Assembly: GCA_025266875.1 (NCBI GenBank)
Contig: JALLLT010000093.1
Coordinates: forward strand, 1 to 54,324
Reading direction: 5' to 3'
DNA: 54,324 nucleotides
Origin: Fennellomyces sp. T-0311
Taxonomy: Eukaryota; Mucoromycota; Mucoromycetes; Mucorales; Lichtheimiaceae
Shown: in pieces, positions 20,608 through 30,180 of the stretch
Position numbering within the stretch: position 1 is the stretch's first letter
Layout of the letters: each line of letters opens with the position of its first letter
Notes under the pieces: generated by a model
What the model saw: the letters and a program-made list of their open reading frames with translations, nothing else
What the model was told of the DNA's origin: nothing
Databases searched by the model: none
Made by a program: the position numbers and the translations under genes

Positions 20608-21979
20608 TCATGCCCTGATACACATTCTTGAACGTTCTGGAGGTGCCCATTGGGGTGATTTTCTTCTCTGTTCTTTGAGTCTACGACCCGATTCGTTCAT
20701 TGCTGCTTGATAGTCGTATTCGATTTCACCAGATTCTTCATTGATCCTTGTAAAACGTTCATCAAGGGGGTAGGTCTTGTTGCGCCCGAACTGGTGTCTG
20801 CTTGAGTGATAGAATGGCTTTCCAGCCGGTGCCTTTCTGGGCAATGGTTTGTAGCCTTGCCTAACAGGGGCATTCGAGGGACCTGGTTCGCCATCGTTTT
20901 GGTAGCCATTATAGTCTCTTCGGTAGTTGGAGTCGAACTCGAAGCGAGGCTCTTGACGCCGTTCTTGGTGGTAATCCTGCTGACGTCCACGTTGGTATTG
21001 CCTGATGTCGATGTTCCTGTTTTCCCATGGTCTCTGTTGACGACCATTGTAATCGGGCCTAGGAGGGCGATGTTCCGGATTGGGCCAGTCCTCAAAGAAC
21101 ATTTCTTCCAGGTTTCTTTTCGACATTTCCGCTGCCAAGGAACGGATAATATCCTTCGCTCTCGGGTTACTCTGGATCAAACGCAAGATTTCGTCGCCTT
21201 GGACTTCGTTGTTGTCAAATCGTTGCTGGTGCAACTGGTTGAAGCTGTCGAGTTGGGTGGCCATCAATTCGATGCCGTTTTTGCTGTAAGCCTTTCGTCT
21301 TTCACTTTCCTTGCGGTTCTTCTCACGTACAAACCAATAGCCGTCGCACGCCTGAAGGAGTTGTTCATGGAGAAGAAAACCAGTCCTCATGCAACTGTCG
21401 GCTACTTCCGGAAGTAGTCCGTCTCGAAACTTCGCACGGATAGTCTCTTCGCTTCGATATTCGCCCTGTCAGCTTGCTCGCGTAGCCGTCCTAAAAATTG
21501 GCGAGAGGCTCATTTGGATTTTGGGACATATCGTAAAAGTCCTGTCGCATGCGGAGTAAGTCATGCTCGGAAACAAATTCAAACTCGAGGAGATCCATTA
21601 CTTCAGGGAGGGTTTGTACATCGCTGTCTTGAGTGTCACGGTAACGAGGCAAAACGCGTCTCTCGAAAAATGCCAGAGCTGGACCACGCAAAACCGCATG
21701 CAAAATTTCAATTTGGCGTGTCATATCGTCTGCAATGCCGGCGAGCATCATGTGCTGTTTGAAATCTGTGCGGAAATCGATGAAGTTACTATTTTCATAA
21801 CCGGTGAAAAATAGGCTGGATGGAGGGTAGATGGGCTTTGATGCCAACACAGTAAGTTCGGTAGGACGGTGATCCCTGGGGGTAATTGGTCCGGAGGAAA
21901 TGGCAGAGCTGTCGTTTTGGGAAACATTTCCCGAATCGACCTGGTTGTTATCAATGGTTTGCGGCTGTTGGTTTGACAT
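20608..21979 (-). pseudogene. Ty3/gypsy gag of LTR-B
   Basis: The likely start is ATG 21979 (MSNQQPQTIDNNQVDSGNVS). The capsid-like region includes NFIDFRTDFKQHMMLAG, ALAFFERRVLPRYR and FVSEHDLLRMRQDFYDMSQN. A base is missing near 21497, just after PNEPLANF, and a second shift lies near 21440. The frame then runs from 21390 to 20608 with a basic, Arg/Gln-rich region (QYQRGRQQDYHQERRQEPRF) and no CCHC zinc knuckle. It would form the particle and bind RNA. Two close frameshifts make this copy defective. Confidence 0.7.
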
Positions 21980-22105
21980 TTGTAAGCGAGTTACAAGAGA
22001 AGAATAAAGTTTGGGTTTAAAAAAAAAAGGGTTTGACTGTTTGATAGATTTGATATAGAAAAGTGTGGGGATCAGAAAGTATGTTCCCCTGTAGTGAGCA
22101 TCAAT

Positions 22106-22671
22106 TGTTGTAAAAGGAAATTGTTTGTGTAAGGTAATTCTGTGTGAAACAGGGTCCACAAAGTAGGTTGAAATATAGAGAAATAGAAAAGGTGAGTTAA
22201 CCAAATACAGATATAAGCTCCTGTCTTGGGCTTTGAAAGGTATGATCAAGATAATTGAGGTCAAGTTAACTGCTTTATTTCATTTGATTCAACAAGGGTA
22301 TTTATATGTTTCTGTGGATATGCTGACTGTGGATACATCGGGCTATGCCGGAGGTAAAAGGTGGGTTAGATAGGAATTACAACTAGCAAGAGATCCGAGT
22401 GTGGAAGAAGATAAACGAAAGTGCAGATGCATCATATAATAGAATAGGTCGGTAGCTTGGGAAGATCAGAGAGAGGAAGAAGATACATCAATGTGCAGAT
22501 GCACCATATAATAGAATAGGTCGGTAGCTTGGGAAGATCAGAACGAGAAAAAGGAGATACATCAAGTGCAGATGCACCATATAGTTGAATGAAGGTCAAT
22601 ACAAAGGTCAAGTGCGTGCCAAAAAAGGGGAAGGTAGCATAAATGAAGAGGGGCCGAGAAATTTCGTTACA
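22106..22671 (-). repeat. 5' LTR of LTR-B
   Basis: 566 bp with the same tandem units as the other LTR. Followed at 22672-22675 by the target duplication ACGT. Confidence 0.92.
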
Positions 22672-23059
22672 ACGTAAGATGTGATAGATGAAGTAGTCGA
22701 TGGGTCGGGTAATACTGGACAAGCAGTATTGAAGATCCATGAACTGTGTGTCAGTTCGTTTGGCAGTGGTGCTAATGGGGACATTGTTGAGGGGGGGCTG
22801 AGTAAACGCGTTCCACGTTACAAGGGCATTCAGCCAAAAATCGTCAGCTGTCCGACTCTGGCAGAGAGCTGCAGAAAAAATCCTTGGCCATGCGCAGTAC
22901 TCTACAATTGAATTCTGGGTACAGTGTGAAGTCGGTGTTAGGTGTCCATGTACTGATGCTGTTATCCTGAGCATTGCTGTCATCGTTCACCACAATTGGG
23001 TCGTTTGGACCTGGTGTCATAGCAGTGGTGGATTGCTGCAGTAGGACATGGTTTTCCAA
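22672..23059 (-). pseudogene. DIRS-A gag-like protein, 5' part
   Basis: The probable start is at 23059 (MENHVLLQQSTTAMTPGPND). The frame passes through a shift near 22850 and continues DFWLNALVTWNAFTQPPL to SITRPIDYFIYHILR, where it meets the LTR at 22671. The joined protein then runs on at 13858. It is broken by the frameshift and the LTR element. Confidence 0.55.
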
Positions 23060-23155
23060 AAACTCCAGTCATGTGAGCAAGACTGTGGTGTCCAAGAGTT
23101 AAGTCTGAAAATGGAAGATTAAAATACCGAGTCGCACTCAGCTTAATGTGCGTTC

Positions 23156-23260
23156 AGAATCAAGGATGGTGCAATCCGTACTACATTGTCACTTAGAATC
23201 ATGGATGGTGCAATCCGTACTACATTGTCACTTAGAATCATGGATGGTGCAATCCGTACA
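23156..23260. repeat. 39-bp tandem repeat, about 2.7 units
   Basis: Units start at 23156, 23195 and 23234 (AGAATCATGGATGGTGCAAT and onward). The first differs by one base, and the last is cut after 27 bp. The neighbouring sequence to 23370 holds a TATAAAAGG at 23274 but no gene. Confidence 0.85.
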
Positions 23261-23370
23261 ACGTATTGCCCAGTATAAAAGGAATATTGAATTGATAGTT
23301 GAACTTGATCTGTTATTGAGAATAAATCCGTGTCTCAAAGGATTTCGATTGTCTCTTCTATTCATTCTTC

Positions 23371-23412
23371 CACTGGGCAACAAGGCATATATCAAGTACT
23401 TGATATATGCAT
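23371..23412 (+). repeat. left terminal inverted repeat of CMC-A
   Basis: Starts CACTGGGC. Bases 23385-23410 form a perfect 26-bp palindrome centred on AAGTACTT. Partner at 41921-41962. Confidence 0.85.
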
Positions 23413-23512
23413 AAAAATGCTTGATATATGCTTTGATATACGTATATCAAGTACTTGCGATATGCAGCAAAAAAAGTACTTCCTTGCCGTATATCAAGTA
23501 CTTGATATATGG
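23413..23512. repeat. subterminal palindromes of CMC-A, left side
   Basis: Further copies or half-copies of the ATATCAAGTACTTGATAT motif: a half site at 23418-23431, the 18-bp palindrome TTGATATACGTATATCAA at 23434-23451 with AAGTACTTGCGATATGC after it, and a full copy at 23490-23509. Repeated subterminal motifs are binding sites for the transposition proteins in plant CACTA elements. The rest, to 24541, shows no gene I can support. Confidence 0.75.
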
Positions 23513-24541
23513 ACCTGGGTGCCTACTAAAAACGGGAGCTTTAGCGTGCATAAAGCTAACAGCACTTTGCATAATGCAAGTAACTGCCTTCTGCGCATAT
23601 GTACGAAATTTTCCACATGACGTTTGAAACTATAATGTACATACATCGCATTACATACTTTTATCGTGCATGGTGGGTCATATACTGATTGGTGGATTAT
23701 TCAACGCGTATTTTTATAGCAACCGTAAAATCGTATAGAGATTGGTGGTAACGAATTCAATTTTATTCATTGCAATTTAAAAAAGCTATAATCTATGCTA
23801 TATATATGAAAGGGTCTAAAGCAGCTATGCTAGATGAAAGCAGAGAATGGTATAGTGGCTAAAAGTGAAAAGAAGCTAGCAATGATAAAATGAGAAGCCC
23901 AACAGTCGTCATAAAGACCGCTCATGGCAGCATATAACAGGAAAAGCTCTACATGCTTGTGTAAGAACCGCAAGTGATGAAAGAAAGTACCTTCAGTAAA
24001 ATAATATGCCATCTGAAAAGTGCAATTGGAAGTTGTTTCAGATTGGGTTGGAAATGAACAACAGGCGTAGTGAGATGCCTGAATGTCAGCTATGGAAGGA
24101 GCAATGAGTTAGCAAAAGAGACTTTGAAAGAGCGTTAGGAAAACATTACGTACTTTCATATCGGCAAATCGCGCACGGCTTAATACATTTTCGCCAGTAA
24201 AAGTAACGTGGCCAGTTTTCATATAGCATACCTGATGACGATAAAGGGTACAGCCTTGGGAATAGATTTGTTAGTGAAGAAGAACCGGCAGCAGTGAATT
24301 GTTACCTGAGCTTTTGAAAGGGCCAGTGGAAGATTGAAAAAAGTGAAAGAAAACGGAAAAAGAAGCGGCAATAACAGTTTGCAGCAGAAACCAGAATATA
24401 TGTGTAACTATGCATCCGCTGGAAATAAAAGGCCCTACCGCACCTGATGCCTTCACTTCTTTATCCACCTATTGTATCCAAGCCAAACGTAAGTTTATCA
24501 GTAGTTTTGCGTGTGTTAGCTGTTTACAAGTGGTACTATAG

Positions 24542-25560
24542 ATGCCTCGCTCTTCTGCTCCAACCACTCACCCTACCACCACCCATGAAACGCCCACCAC
24601 CACCCAATTCGTCCGCCCTGCTACGGATGAAGAGCGTTCTCAGGAGCGCCTTCGCCGAGTAGAGGCGGAAAATGCCGAACAGGAGCGTTTGCAGCTTCAG
24701 GACCGCGTCTGGCAGTTGGAGGCGCGAAATCTCGCTCTGGAACGGCGAGTGGATTCGATGGGCGACGCGCTTGCTCGACAGTCCGTATTGCTTACCACCG
24801 GCACTGTTGTCCCGTCTGGCGCTGTTGTCCTGCCTGGTGCCGCTGTTCCACCTGCCTTTGCAGTTCCGTCCGGTGGTGCTTCAGTACCTGGATCTGAATT
24901 GCTGTGGCTGGACGATTCGAAAGTCTCTGTAAGAAACTGTTAGACTTTATAATAAGTGTGAATAGTAACTTACTGGAGAATAGAAACTAATACGGGAGTA
25001 TCACGATGAGACTTTGCCAGCGGACCAGCAGTTTAGGTTCCTTGCTGAGCCCTTCTCATCTCCTCATAACAAGGAGGTGAGAAGAAAGCTCACAAAGTAT
25101 ATCGAAGACTTGGCGAATGTCCGGATAACCCCGGCAGCGCTGAAGTCGAAGATCTGCAGTTTCCATGGCAATAGGTGTACCAGGCTGCGTACAACTGAGG
25201 AGAAGGCTGCACGTAAACGACGGTCAGATCGTCGGGCGAATCGCAAGAAGGCCGTAAGAGTTTTGTGAATGAGTATATAGAAATGGTGTTTTGATTGAAG
25301 TACTTAGAATTCTGAACGTCGTTTATGTGAGTACCGGAAGCATGCTGCCGAGCTTTTGGCATATCCGAACGCCGAAGTTCTTCTGGCGCGTGTTGACTGC
25401 ATGTCTGATGAAGAAACAGACATCGACCAGCCCACCACCGGCACAAAGTATGTGACTGCAAAGGTGCCCAAGTGGCGTAATCGTCAGGTGAATTTGTCTT
25501 TTTAAATTTCATTATATCCCTTGCTTATTCAGCTGCAGGCAACGGATCTTATACGAACAC
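24542..25560 (+). pseudogene. CMC-A accessory gene, 5' part (exons 1-3 and start of exon 4)
   Basis: Exons 24542-24928, 24999-25253, 25308-25487 and 25533-25560 join in phase 0, with introns of 45-70 nt (GTAAGA, GTAAGA and GTGAAT donors). The gene is cut at 25560 by DIRS-B and resumes at 29985; the joined frame is exactly 324 codons plus stop. The protein has a Thr/Pro-rich start, a coiled coil at about residues 30-78 (ERLRRVEAENAEQERLQLQ), a Pro/Ala/Val linker, a basic segment (EEKAARKRRSDRRANRKK) at about residues 198-213 and an acidic piece (DCMSDEETDIDQ). Its partner in CMC-B (47976-49137) shares the order and the last two intron positions and phases. I recognise no named family. Binding of the subterminal palindromes, as TnpA-type proteins do in plants, is a plausible but unproven role. 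Confidence 0.75.
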
Positions 25561-25586
25561 TTGTTTGGTTAGTCCGTAGGACTAAC

Positions 25587-25727
25587 CGAACAGGAACCTA
25601 TCAAGTGCTGTGATCATCTTAGCTTTATTTTTCAGCGCATGTACATAATGAAACAGATCAAATAAAAAATTTTTCTAAGGAAGAATATAAATCTATGATG
25701 AATGCAAAGGATAACAACTCGATCATC
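25587..25727 (+). repeat. left inverted repeat of DIRS-B
   Basis: 141 bp from CGAACAGGAACC to CTCGATCATC, with one mismatch to the inverted copy at 29797-29937. Confidence 0.92.
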
Positions 25728-25775
25728 CGCGAGACGGGCAAGAAAGGGAAGGGAAAGAATAAAAAGGGTGGGTCC

Positions 25776-25890
25776 CTTGATAGGTTCCTGTTCGGTTAGT
25801 CCTACGGACTAACCAAACAATTGTCCTTCACTAACGTTTGGACAATTTCGTGAGTCCCACGGACTTACGAACAGGAACCTATCAAGTGCT
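25776..25890. repeat. internal complementary region of DIRS-B
   Basis: 25776-25820 is the inverted left end and 25818-25890 the inverted right end, meeting at CAA (25818-25820). In DIRS elements this region templates the ends that are lost during copying. Confidence 0.9.
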
Positions 25891-26009
25891 GAAGTAGCGC
25901 AAAGAAGCAGCCAAACGAGCAAAGAAGGAAGAGATACAGAGAAAGGAATACAAGAGGAGAAAAGATTGCATAGAGAAAGCAGAAAAGGAAAATAAAATAA
26001 AATAAGAGC

Positions 26010-27050
26010 CTAATCCGTCGATCCTGATGGGAGTCGTAAAACACGACGGGAAAGATTGTCACCCAGTTGACGAGTCCGACGATAATGGACATCAAACACC
26101 GTGTGCGAAGACCAGTTGCCCATAGTTAGGACAGCGTCCAGAGCCGCACCACGAGTCAAAGCCAGATCCGAAGCGACAGATCGAAGTGAAGGGACCGAAG
26201 CACCTGGCGCAGAGAAATCAGGTATCGAACGAGACATCAATCGGCGAAGCCATCCAGAGATCGTCGCTACCTTCAACGGGGAAGCCACACGCAGACTGTT
26301 GACAAACAATGCCTCTGGCGGACGCGCCACAGCCTCTGGATGGTCTCGCAAGGCCCGAAAGGCTTGTACTGGACAAATATCGCCAGAGAGTTCAGCCAAA
26401 GGATGTATAACCAGAGTCTTGATGATGCGACGCCCGCCACGAGTCTCCTTGGGCGACCGAATACACAAATGCAAACGATCTTCCTCGTCCACGCGGCACT
26501 GCGATAGTTGAATACGGTGAAGGTCCGATGGCCGTAAAAAGGCAGCTGTGGCTAGAAGGAAGGCAGCCTTATGGTTCAGCAATGTGAGAGAGGTCGAGGA
26601 AGCCGAATCGATTGAACCCAAATAGCGGAGGATCGGTGTAATGTCCAACGTAGGCCTTGTCAGTGATCGCGGTGGAGCATCACGTGTAAGACGCCGTAAC
26701 AGGGTAACCACGTCGGGATGAGAACTAATCGCAGTCCCATTTCGATGAAAAACCAGAATTGCCGACCGGAAAATCTTGATGGTTCCAACACTGTATCCTT
26801 GCTCATGTGTGGCCGAAAGAAAATTCACCATGTCCGTTGCCGAGAATTCATTCAGATCCACGCCAGTATTCGAAGCCCAATGCACAAAATGAAGCTGTCC
26901 ACTCAGATACGTACGGTTTGACGCGGAAGCCCGCAACAACGGAGCACACAGACGGTTCAGCGCCTCTTGAGAGTATCCACTCCCGGCAAACCTATTCCGG
27001 ATAGCTGCCACACGCTCAGCCTCCAAAGCGGATTGGTCCATGGGGAGGAC
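26010..27050 (-). CDS. DIRS tyrosine recombinase
   Basis: The recombinase occupies the last 345 or so codons of a frame that is open from 28466 and ends at 26010. The core-binding part starts near VAAIRNRFAGSGYSQEALNR. The catalytic part shows AAFLRPSDLHRIQLS (first Arg), SPKETRGGRR (beta-strand Lys/Arg), VPSLRSVASDLAL (His/Arg box region), MGNWSSHTVFDVHYRR (Trp and the Tyr nucleophile). All key positions, including His-Tyr near the end, appear present, unlike the DIRS-A copy. The start is uncertain because the frame continues upstream over the RT gene; RT ends at 26957, so the two genes overlap. The enzyme inserts a circular copy by site-specific-type recombination, matching the absence of a target duplication. 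Confidence 0.85.
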   Translation of the reverse strand, partial: VLPMDQSALEAERVAAIRNRFAGSGYSQEALNRLCAPLLRASASNRTYLSGQLHFVHWASNTGVDLNEFSATDMVNFLSATHEQGYSVGTIKIFRSAILVFHRNGTAISSHPDVVTLLRRLTRDAPPRSLTRPTLDITPILRYLGSIDSASSTSLTLLNHKAAFLLATAAFLRPSDLHRIQLSQCRVDEEDRLHLCIRSPKETRGGRRIIKTLVIHPLAELSGDICPVQAFRALRDHPEAVARPPEALFVNSLRVASPLKVATISGWLRRLMSRSIPDFSAPGASVPSLRSVASDLALTRGAALDAVLTMGNWSSHTVFDVHYRRTRQLGDNLSRRVLRLPSGSTD

Positions 27051-28930
27051 ACGGAAGGGGACATCAATTCGATGTGACGAGAAGGATCGAGCAGAATCGG
27101 GGGGCACACTGCCAGATGCTGAAGCAGTGGAAACCACATCGCCAACTTCCAGTACGGGACCACCAGCGTCGCCTGGATCTTCTCGCGAGTAATCTTGGTC
27201 AAGCATTTCATGATGAGATTCCAGGGTGGATGGATCCAGGGGTGTTTGAAGCCAGTCCAGGAGAGAGACATCGCATCCATTGCGATGGCGTCTGGGTCCT
27301 GGTAGCGCGCCACGTACCGTGGTAGGAGTCGTGTCACTCTGTCCGCAAACAGATCCACATCGTGGGGGCCCAGTAACTTCTCCAACTGATGGAATGTCGA
27401 CGGCCGCAGGCGCCAAAGGTGTCGCGTGTGAAACTCCCGTGATGCACGATCCGCCAGTTTGTTGTTGACACCCCGAATGTGCTGTGCCTGGATCTGTAGC
27501 CCCCTGGAGAGACACATCTCCCATAGTTCGGTTGCCAGAGTGTTCAACGACAGTGAACGAGTGCCGCCTTGCTTGTTCACGTAAGCCGTTGCGGTGACGT
27601 TGTCGGACCGGATCAGAATCGTCGAGTTGCGTAGATGATGGAAGGTTTGTAGCGCCAGGTGGATTGCCTTCAGCTCGCGCCAGTTGATGGATTGAGCGCG
27701 CTCCTGTGCTGTCCACATGCCTTGGATCGTCGTGCCTTCCAGTACTGCTCCCCAACCCGTATTGCTGGCATCCACCAGTAGCTGATGCTTCACTGCCGGA
27801 GTCAGCAACGACCGGCCATTCCATCGCTCCAGGTTCTGGTGCCACAAGCTCAGTTCGGTGAGACAAGCCAGTGGGAGAGGACAAGGACGGTCCCAATCCG
27901 TCGAATGCTGCACGTGAAGGTTCTTGAATCGCATCAAGGCTTGCGTGTACAGGTGAACCGGAAATATTGCCATGGTCGCTGCGCGGATCCGCATGGTAAG
28001 GCTGTGGACCTTGCGAGGCGATTGATACGGGTGAGCAAGAACTTGCGCAATTGAGCGACGGATATCGCGCACTTTGTTGCCTGGCAGTTGCGCCGTCATC
28101 GTCGTGGTGTCCAATCGGAACCCCAGATGTTCGATTTGTTGCGAGGGTATGAGATGCGACTTCGCCCGGTTGATCAACCATCCCAACTCCTCCAGTTTGC
28201 CCAACAAGAGGTTCGTGTGGTATAACGCCAGTTCGCGGGATGGTGCCATCAGCAGCCAATCGTCCAGATACGCAGACACTCGGATCCCCTGAGACCGTGC
28301 CCAAGCCAGAATCGGACAACACAAAGAGGTTGTCAGCCATGGGATGCAAGAGAGGCCGAAGGCGGCGGTCCGAAACTGGAAGCTTTGGCCCTCGAACCGA
28401 AAACGCAGGTACTTGCGAGAATGACGATGGATCAAGATGTGAAGGAAACAATCCTGAAGATCGCAAGAAACCAGGTAATCATTGGGCTGAATCATATGGA
28501 CAACTTGCGATAGGGTCTCCATCCGAAAATGCGGTGCACGTACGAAAGAGTTGAGCTTTTTGAGATTGAAGATTGGACGATGTCCGCCATTGCGCTTGTC
28601 GATGACTAACATCAAACTTGAAAACCCGGGAGTGGACGGGGCGGGTTCGATGGCGCGCTTGTATAGCAATTGAGCGATTTCCTGCCGCAGAAGCTGGCGT
28701 TGCTGTGGATTTCAAGGACGAGTAGCAAGGGAACGAGTGGAGAGGGGTGGGTGCTTGATGAAATGGATTCGAAAACCCTCTTTGATGACGGAATGCACCC
28801 ACTTGCTGTCCGTCAACCGCTGCCAGGCTTGGTGAAAGCGTTGAAGTCGCCCCCCTACTGGCGGCTGGTGCCGTCCGGAGAGTCGTGGTTCCGGAAGGGA
28901 TTGCGACTGCTGGGAGCTCTTCCGTGGTTG
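26957..28930 (-). CDS. DIRS reverse transcriptase / RNase H
   Basis: The RT frame overlaps the end of gag and starts near PPVGGRLQRFHQAWQRLTDS (about 28870), meets one TGA near 28707, then is open for 570 codons to 26957. RT motifs are RPIFNLKKLNSFVRAPHFRM, YLVSCDLQDCFLHILIHR (first Asp) and GIRVSAYLDDWLLMAPS (catalytic YLDD). RNase H follows: QLLVDASNTGWGAVLEG, SINWRELKAIHLAL, STILIRSDNVTATAYVN. The tail HDVDLFADRVTRLLPRYVAR is typical. The single TGA (CCT TGA AAT) is the only obvious defect; it may be a C-to-T change at an Arg CGA codon. It makes the DNA copy of the element. Confidence 0.85.
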
Positions 28931-29829
28931 GTGGTTGCGTTGTGAGGCCGGCGTCCTCGAGGTTGGTTGTTGAGGTTGCGGCGAAAGTTGAATACGGGCT
29001 GCCCACCACCTCCCAGCAGTGGGACAGCTCGAAAAAACGGACTTGAGGCACCTTGGCGAGCAGGGGTAGGTCGGGCATCTTTGAGCACCTTGTGCATTGC
29101 CGTATGCGAGCTGATAGTATCCTTGAACTGTTCTGGAGCCATGGTGAAGATCTTATCCGAAGCTGGGATTTGGAACGAGGGGTTCACCGCCCTCAAGGCC
29201 AAGTTGTTGCATGCTTTGTTGGCGACACCGCCAACGTTCAGGACCAAGGCACGGATATCGTTGAGGATGGCAAAGATACGACCCACCTGGTCAGGATGGA
29301 GCAGAGGTAAGAGAGAATGGGCTAACACATCCAACGGACGAAGGATGGCGGAAGTGGCATATTGCATAGCCCGAAGCGAGGCGTCCTCGTGGCGATGGCC
29401 AGGCTTGAATCGACGATCGGCCTCTGGTAAGGTCGCGGGAGGGCTGTAGACCAATCCAGCGATGGGAGGGTACCTATCCACAATGGCCTTGCGATCCTCC
29501 TCATTGAGAGGTACACCAAAAACATGTTGTTCTAAGGTAGGAACGAGCTCGCACAGTTGTGGTGACGGTTGCCAGTCGTACCGAGGACGTACAGGGAGGT
29601 CATGAAGCTCCACAGTAGGCGACGTGCCAGCCGTCTGAGCCCCGGTGTTGGTTTGCGACATCAGCAATTGTTCCAATAGGGCCTGTTGCTGTGCAACTTG
29701 CTGTGTCAATTGTTGAAGATGCGCCGAGCTAGAGTCTTGAGTTTGAGAGTCCATTGCGAGTGAATCAAGCTGCGGATATGCCCGGCGAGTGAAAGAGATG
29801 ATCGAGTTGTTATCCTTTGCATTCATCAT
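28855..29829 (-). CDS. DIRS gag-like protein
   Basis: 324 codons from ATG 29829 (or 29826) to TAG at 28855. It opens inside the right inverted repeat, then has a Gln-rich coiled stretch (LTQQVAQQQALLEQLLMSQ), a central region with RRFKPGHRHEDASLRAMQY and DVLAHSLLPLLHPDQVGRI, and a basic Arg/Asn-rich tail (NFRRNLNNQPRGRRPHN). DIRS elements carry such a protein in the same place, thought to bind element RNA; no zinc knuckle is present. The frame is intact. RT begins in a different frame across its last codons, so RT must be reached by a frameshift or separate initiation. Confidence 0.78.
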   Translation of the reverse strand: MMNAKDNNSIISFTRRAYPQLDSLAMDSQTQDSSSAHLQQLTQQVAQQQALLEQLLMSQTNTGAQTAGTSPTVELHDLPVRPRYDWQPSPQLCELVPTLEQHVFGVPLNEEDRKAIVDRYPPIAGLVYSPPATLPEADRRFKPGHRHEDASLRAMQYATSAILRPLDVLAHSLLPLLHPDQVGRIFAILNDIRALVLNVGGVANKACNNLALRAVNPSFQIPASDKIFTMAPEQFKDTISSHTAMHKVLKDARPTPARQGASSPFFRAVPLLGGGGQPVFNFRRNLNNQPRGRRPHNATTNHGRAPSSRNPFRNHDSPDGTSRQ

Positions 29830-29937
29830 AGATTTATATTCTTCCTTAGAAAAATTTTTTATTTGATCTGTTTCATTATGTACATGCGCTGAAAAATAAA
29901 GCTGAGATGATCACAGCACTTGATAGGTTCCTGTTCG
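29797..29937 (-). repeat. right inverted repeat of DIRS-B, including the gag start
   Basis: Inverted copy of 25587-25727. The first eleven codons of gag lie inside it, so the left repeat carries a copy of the gag start. Confidence 0.92.
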
Positions 29938-29984
29938 TAAGTCCGTGGGACTCACGAAATTGTCCAAACGTTAGTGAAGGACAA

Positions 29985-30109
29985 TTGACGGATATCGTCC
30001 TTCAAAGGATTCACATCCTGGCCAACTGGAGCGACGATATATCGATGTCGATGTTCCCATGCCTGATGATGCGCGCACAGCGTTGATGGACTGGATAGTT
30101 CATGAATAA
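29985..30109 (+). pseudogene. CMC-A accessory gene, 3' part of last exon
   Basis: The bases TTGAC at 29985 continue the codon left open at 25560 and give LDGYRPSKDSHPGQ, then ERRYIDVDVPMPDDARTALM, ending at TAA 30107-30109. The C-terminus aligns in position with ERRPVDLE-type sequence read just beyond the end of the CMC-B homologue. It is physically separated from the rest by the 4.4-kb DIRS-B insertion. Confidence 0.75.
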
Positions 30110-30110
30110 A

Positions 30111-30180
30111 CAACCCCCCAATGGGGGAACCTTTTCTGTAGGGTAAAAAAATATTGAGGCACTATTTTATTTTTTTTAGT
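30111..30180. terminator. 72-bp convergent gap between the two CMC-A genes
   Basis: It separates the accessory stop (30109) from the transposase stop (30181). It holds a hairpin with CCCCC/GGGGG arms (30115-30127) and AT-rich flanks with AATAAA-like runs. It probably serves as a two-way 3' end region; that is an inference from position. Confidence 0.4.

Larger units (their letters stand above)
13859..22671 (-). mobile_element. Ty3/gypsy element with a downstream accessory frame (LTR-B)
   Basis: Two 566-bp LTRs (13859-14424 and 22106-22671) differ at four positions. They run TGTTGTAAAAGG to TTCGTTACA on the plus strand and are flanked by ACGT duplications. The minus strand carries gag, protease, RT/RNase H, integrase and an extra coiled-coil frame before the 3' LTR. 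The polypurine tract GCGGGGGAGGC lies immediately before the 3' LTR (14425-14435 on the plus strand). No TGG-type primer-binding site follows the 5' LTR, so priming may be unusual. RT and integrase are open, but gag and protease carry frameshifts, so this is a recently inserted, already defective copy inside the DIRS-A gag gene. Confidence 0.9.
10298..23059 (-). mobile_element. decayed DIRS element (DIRS-A)
   Basis: Reading leftward the order is gag (23059 to 13522, split by an LTR element), reverse transcriptase/RNase H (13477 to about 11783), tyrosine recombinase (about 11600 to 10557) and an internal complementary region (10487 to about 10570) facing the left terminus (10301-10366). This is the DIRS layout: inverted ends, a recombinase in place of an integrase, and an internal copy of the ends used to rebuild the element. 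The left boundary falls in the trinucleotide ATT (10298-10300), which also marks the junction inside the complementary region. The right terminus near 23.1 kb could not be found. Stops and frameshifts in every gene make it inactive. Confidence 0.82.
25561..29987 (-). mobile_element. DIRS element DIRS-B, inserted without target duplication
   Basis: Inverted repeats of 141 bp (25587-25727 and 29797-29937) match at all but one position. The outermost ends differ (left starts GTTTGGTTAGTCCG, right ends GTGAAGGACAA), and both outer ends are joined head to tail, inverted, in the internal complementary region at 25776-25890. The trinucleotide TTG is present at the left border (25561-25563), at the right border (29985-29987) and at the internal junction. 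Genes on the minus strand are gag, RT/RNase H and recombinase. This is complete DIRS architecture. Removing the element restores the host exon exactly. Confidence 0.92.

Noticed and set aside
20806..21417. 203-codon plus-strand frame
   Set aside because: Antisense shadow of the LTR-B gag region; no motif or codon signature of its own.
23148..23414. Plus-strand frame with ESWMVQSVLHCHL repeats
   Set aside because: The 39-bp unit is a multiple of three, so the tandem repeat keeps any frame open; not a gene.
27050..28466. N-terminal 470 codons of the 818-codon frame over DIRS-B RT, as a certain part of the recombinase
   Set aside because: It overlaps RT/RNase H motifs in another frame and has no recognisable domain; the recombinase proper starts near 27050. 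I keep it only as a finding.
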